NCBI RefSeq assembly: GCF_016921115.1
Contig: NZ_JAFFZS010000017.1
Coordinates: 62,001-126,000, forward strand
Source: Streptomyces actuosus
GTDB taxonomy: Bacteria > Actinomycetota > Actinomycetes > Streptomycetales > Streptomycetaceae
Reading direction: 5' to 3'
Length of the DNA: 64,000 bases
Shown: piece by piece, positions 62,672 to 64,000 of the stretch
How positions within the stretch are numbered: the stretch's first letter is position 1
Layout of the letters: the number at the start of each line of letters is the position of its first letter
The notes under the pieces: model-generated
Told to the model about the DNA's origin: nothing
The model's input: the letters and a program-made list of their open reading frames with translations, nothing else
Database searches by the model: none
Program-made: the position numbers and the translations under genes

Positions 62672-64000
62672 ATGTCCTTTCCTCTGCTGACAGCGACGGC
62701 GGTGCTCCCGGCCGTGGGGGCGATCGCCACCGCCGCCGTACCGGCCGCGCGGCGCACCGCCGCCAAGTGGCTGGCGCTGCTGTTCACCCTCGCCACTCTC
62801 GCACTCGCGGTCGCGGTCGCGGTGCGCTTCGACCCGGGCGGCGACCGCTACCAGCTCACCGAGTCCCACGCCTGGATCGCCGAGTTCGGGGTGCGGTACG
62901 AGCTGGGCGTCGACGGCATCGCCGTGGCGCTGATCGCGCTCACGGCCCTGCTGATCCCGTTCATCGTCCTGGCGGGCTGGCACGACGCCGACCCGCTGGA
63001 GACCGGCAGCAGGCGGTGGCGGCCCACCCAGGGCTTCTTCGCGCTGATCCTCGCCGTCGAGGCGATGGTGATCCTCTCCTTCGAGGCCACCGACGTCTTC
63101 CTCTTCTACATCTTCTTCGAAGCCATGCTGATCCCGATGTACTTCCTCATCGGCGGCTTCGGGGACCGTGCCCACGAGCACGGCGAGAAGGCGGCGTCGA
63201 CCCAGCGGTCGTACGCGGCGGTGAAATTCCTCCTCTACAACCTGGTCGGCGGTCTGATCATGCTGGCCGCGGTGATCGGCCTGTACGTGGTCGCCGGGAA
63301 CTTCAGCCTCCAGGAGATCGCCCAGGCCCGCGCCGCCGGCACGCTCGACATGGCGACCAGCACCGAGCGCTGGCTGTTCCTCGGCTTCTTCTTCGCCTTC
63401 GCGGTGAAGGCGCCGCTGTGGCCGCTGCACACCTGGCTGCCCAACGCCATGCAGGAGTCCACCGCGCCGGTCGCCGTCCTCATCACGGCGGTCGTCGACA
63501 AGGTGGGCACCTTCGCGATGCTCCGCTTCTGCCTCCAGCTGTTCCCGGAGGCGAGCAAGTGGGCGACGCCGGTCATCCTCGTCCTGGCACTGATCAGCAT
63601 CATCTACGGCGCCCTGCTCGCCGTGGGCCAGCGCGACATCAAGCGGCTGGTGGCCTACGCGTCGATCTCCCACTTCGGCTTCATCGTCCTGGGCATCTTC
63701 GCGATGACCAGTCAGGGCCAGTCGGGCGCAACGCTGTACATGGTCAACCACGGCATCTCGACGGCCGCGCTGATGCTGGTCGCGGGCTTCCTGATCTCGC
63801 GGCGCGGGTCGCGGCTCATCGCCGACTACGGCGGTGTGCAGAAGGTCGCCCCGGTGCTCGCCGGCACCTTCCTGATCGGCGGCCTGGCGACCCTGTCGCT
63901 ACCGGGGCTGGCCCCGTTCGTGAGTGAGTTCCTGGTTCTGGTCGGCGCGTTCACGCGCTACCCGGCCGTCGGCATCGTCGCCACGTTCGGCATCGTGCTC
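62672..64000 (+). CDS. nuoM: NADH-quinone oxidoreductase subunit M, cut by the window end
   Basis: The first 443 codons of this antiporter-like subunit are present; the frame is open at base 64000 (a full protein is about 520 residues). The signature segments are FLFYIFFEAMLIPMYFLIGG with conserved Glu, PLWPLHTWLPNAMQESTAPV and KRLVAYASISHFGF. nuoN is expected to follow. Confidence 0.96.
   Translation, partial: MSFPLLTATAVLPAVGAIATAAVPAARRTAAKWLALLFTLATLALAVAVAVRFDPGGDRYQLTESHAWIAEFGVRYELGVDGIAVALIALTALLIPFIVLAGWHDADPLETGSRRWRPTQGFFALILAVEAMVILSFEATDVFLFYIFFEAMLIPMYFLIGGFGDRAHEHGEKAASTQRSYAAVKFLLYNLVGGLIMLAAVIGLYVVAGNFSLQEIAQARAAGTLDMATSTERWLFLGFFFAFAVKAPLWPLHTWLPNAMQESTAPVAVLITAVVDKVGTFAMLRFCLQLFPEASKWATPVILVLALISIIYGALLAVGQRDIKRLVAYASISHFGFIVLGIFAMTSQGQSGATLYMVNHGISTAALMLVAGFLISRRGSRLIADYGGVQKVAPVLAGTFLIGGLATLSLPGLAPFVSEFLVLVGAFTRYPAVGIVATFGIVL

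Overview
The window is high-GC actinobacterial DNA and almost certainly comes from a Streptomyces chromosome core. Third codon positions are close to all G/C, GTG starts are frequent, and many genes overlap by 4 nt (GTGA or ATGA). The genes and their order match the well-conserved Streptomyces block that runs from hemL and the cytochrome c biogenesis genes, through the futalosine menaquinone genes, to the nuo operon (roughly SCO4468 to SCO4574 in S. coelicolor numbering, from memory). No transposase, integrase, CRISPR array, tRNA or rRNA was seen.

Layout. 1-9.6 kb is an accessory stretch: an alkyl-sulfatase remnant butted against a frameshifted GAP-family gene, a DUF1269 gene, a membrane protein, a lipoprotein, a DUF7144 membrane protein, a P-type cation ATPase and a DMT exporter. 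9.5-17.8 kb holds hemL, a histidine phosphatase, a polysaccharide-deacetylase-like lipoprotein and a complete System II cytochrome c maturation operon (TlpA/ResA-like, ccdA, resB, ccsB), ending in a 162-bp palindromic element. 18-24 kb holds an SRPBCC protein, a small secreted protein, an unusual coupled pair (STAND-type P-loop NTPase plus membrane-anchored periplasmic-binding-fold protein) and, divergent from it, a protein with an Asp-Arg repeat tail. 24.5-33.3 kb holds a DMT transporter and LysR, then the menaquinone genes mqnL (ubiD family), mqnP (ubiA family), ubiX, an Lrp regulator and mqnE, then a GNAT, a DUF4229 protein and a TetR. 33.3-38.7 kb is a partly decayed lipid-metabolism region: MaoC dehydratase, fabG remnant, tandem TetR-type operator, AMP-dependent ligase, LysR, DUF6817 and a broken methyltransferase. 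38.8-48.2 kb holds cspA, mqnA, a Ser/Thr kinase, a prepilin peptidase, mqnC, an imidazolonepropionase-like fragment protein, menG, a PASTA protein, a GNAT and a geranylgeranyl-reductase-family flavoprotein. 48.3-64 kb holds an NlpC/P60 hydrolase and the nuo operon (nuoA to nuoM; nuoM is cut by the window end) behind a Rex operator.

How the genes work together. Most of the window serves respiration. hemL supplies heme precursors and the resA-ccdA-resB-ccsB operon attaches heme to c-type cytochromes. mqnA, mqnE, mqnC, mqnL, mqnP, ubiX and menG build menaquinone from chorismate by the futalosine route (mqnB and mqnD are not in the window). The geranylgeranyl-reductase-like enzyme may saturate the menaquinone side chain. 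Complex I reduces the quinone, and a Rex site just downstream of the predicted nuo start point ties its expression to the NADH/NAD+ ratio.

The less-explained parts are the STAND/periplasmic-binding pair and its neighbours, the palindromic element after ccsB, several gene remnants at rearrangement junctions, and repeated operator-like palindromes. Many genes have a -10 hexamer ending 6-7 nt before the start codon, which suggests leaderless transcripts.
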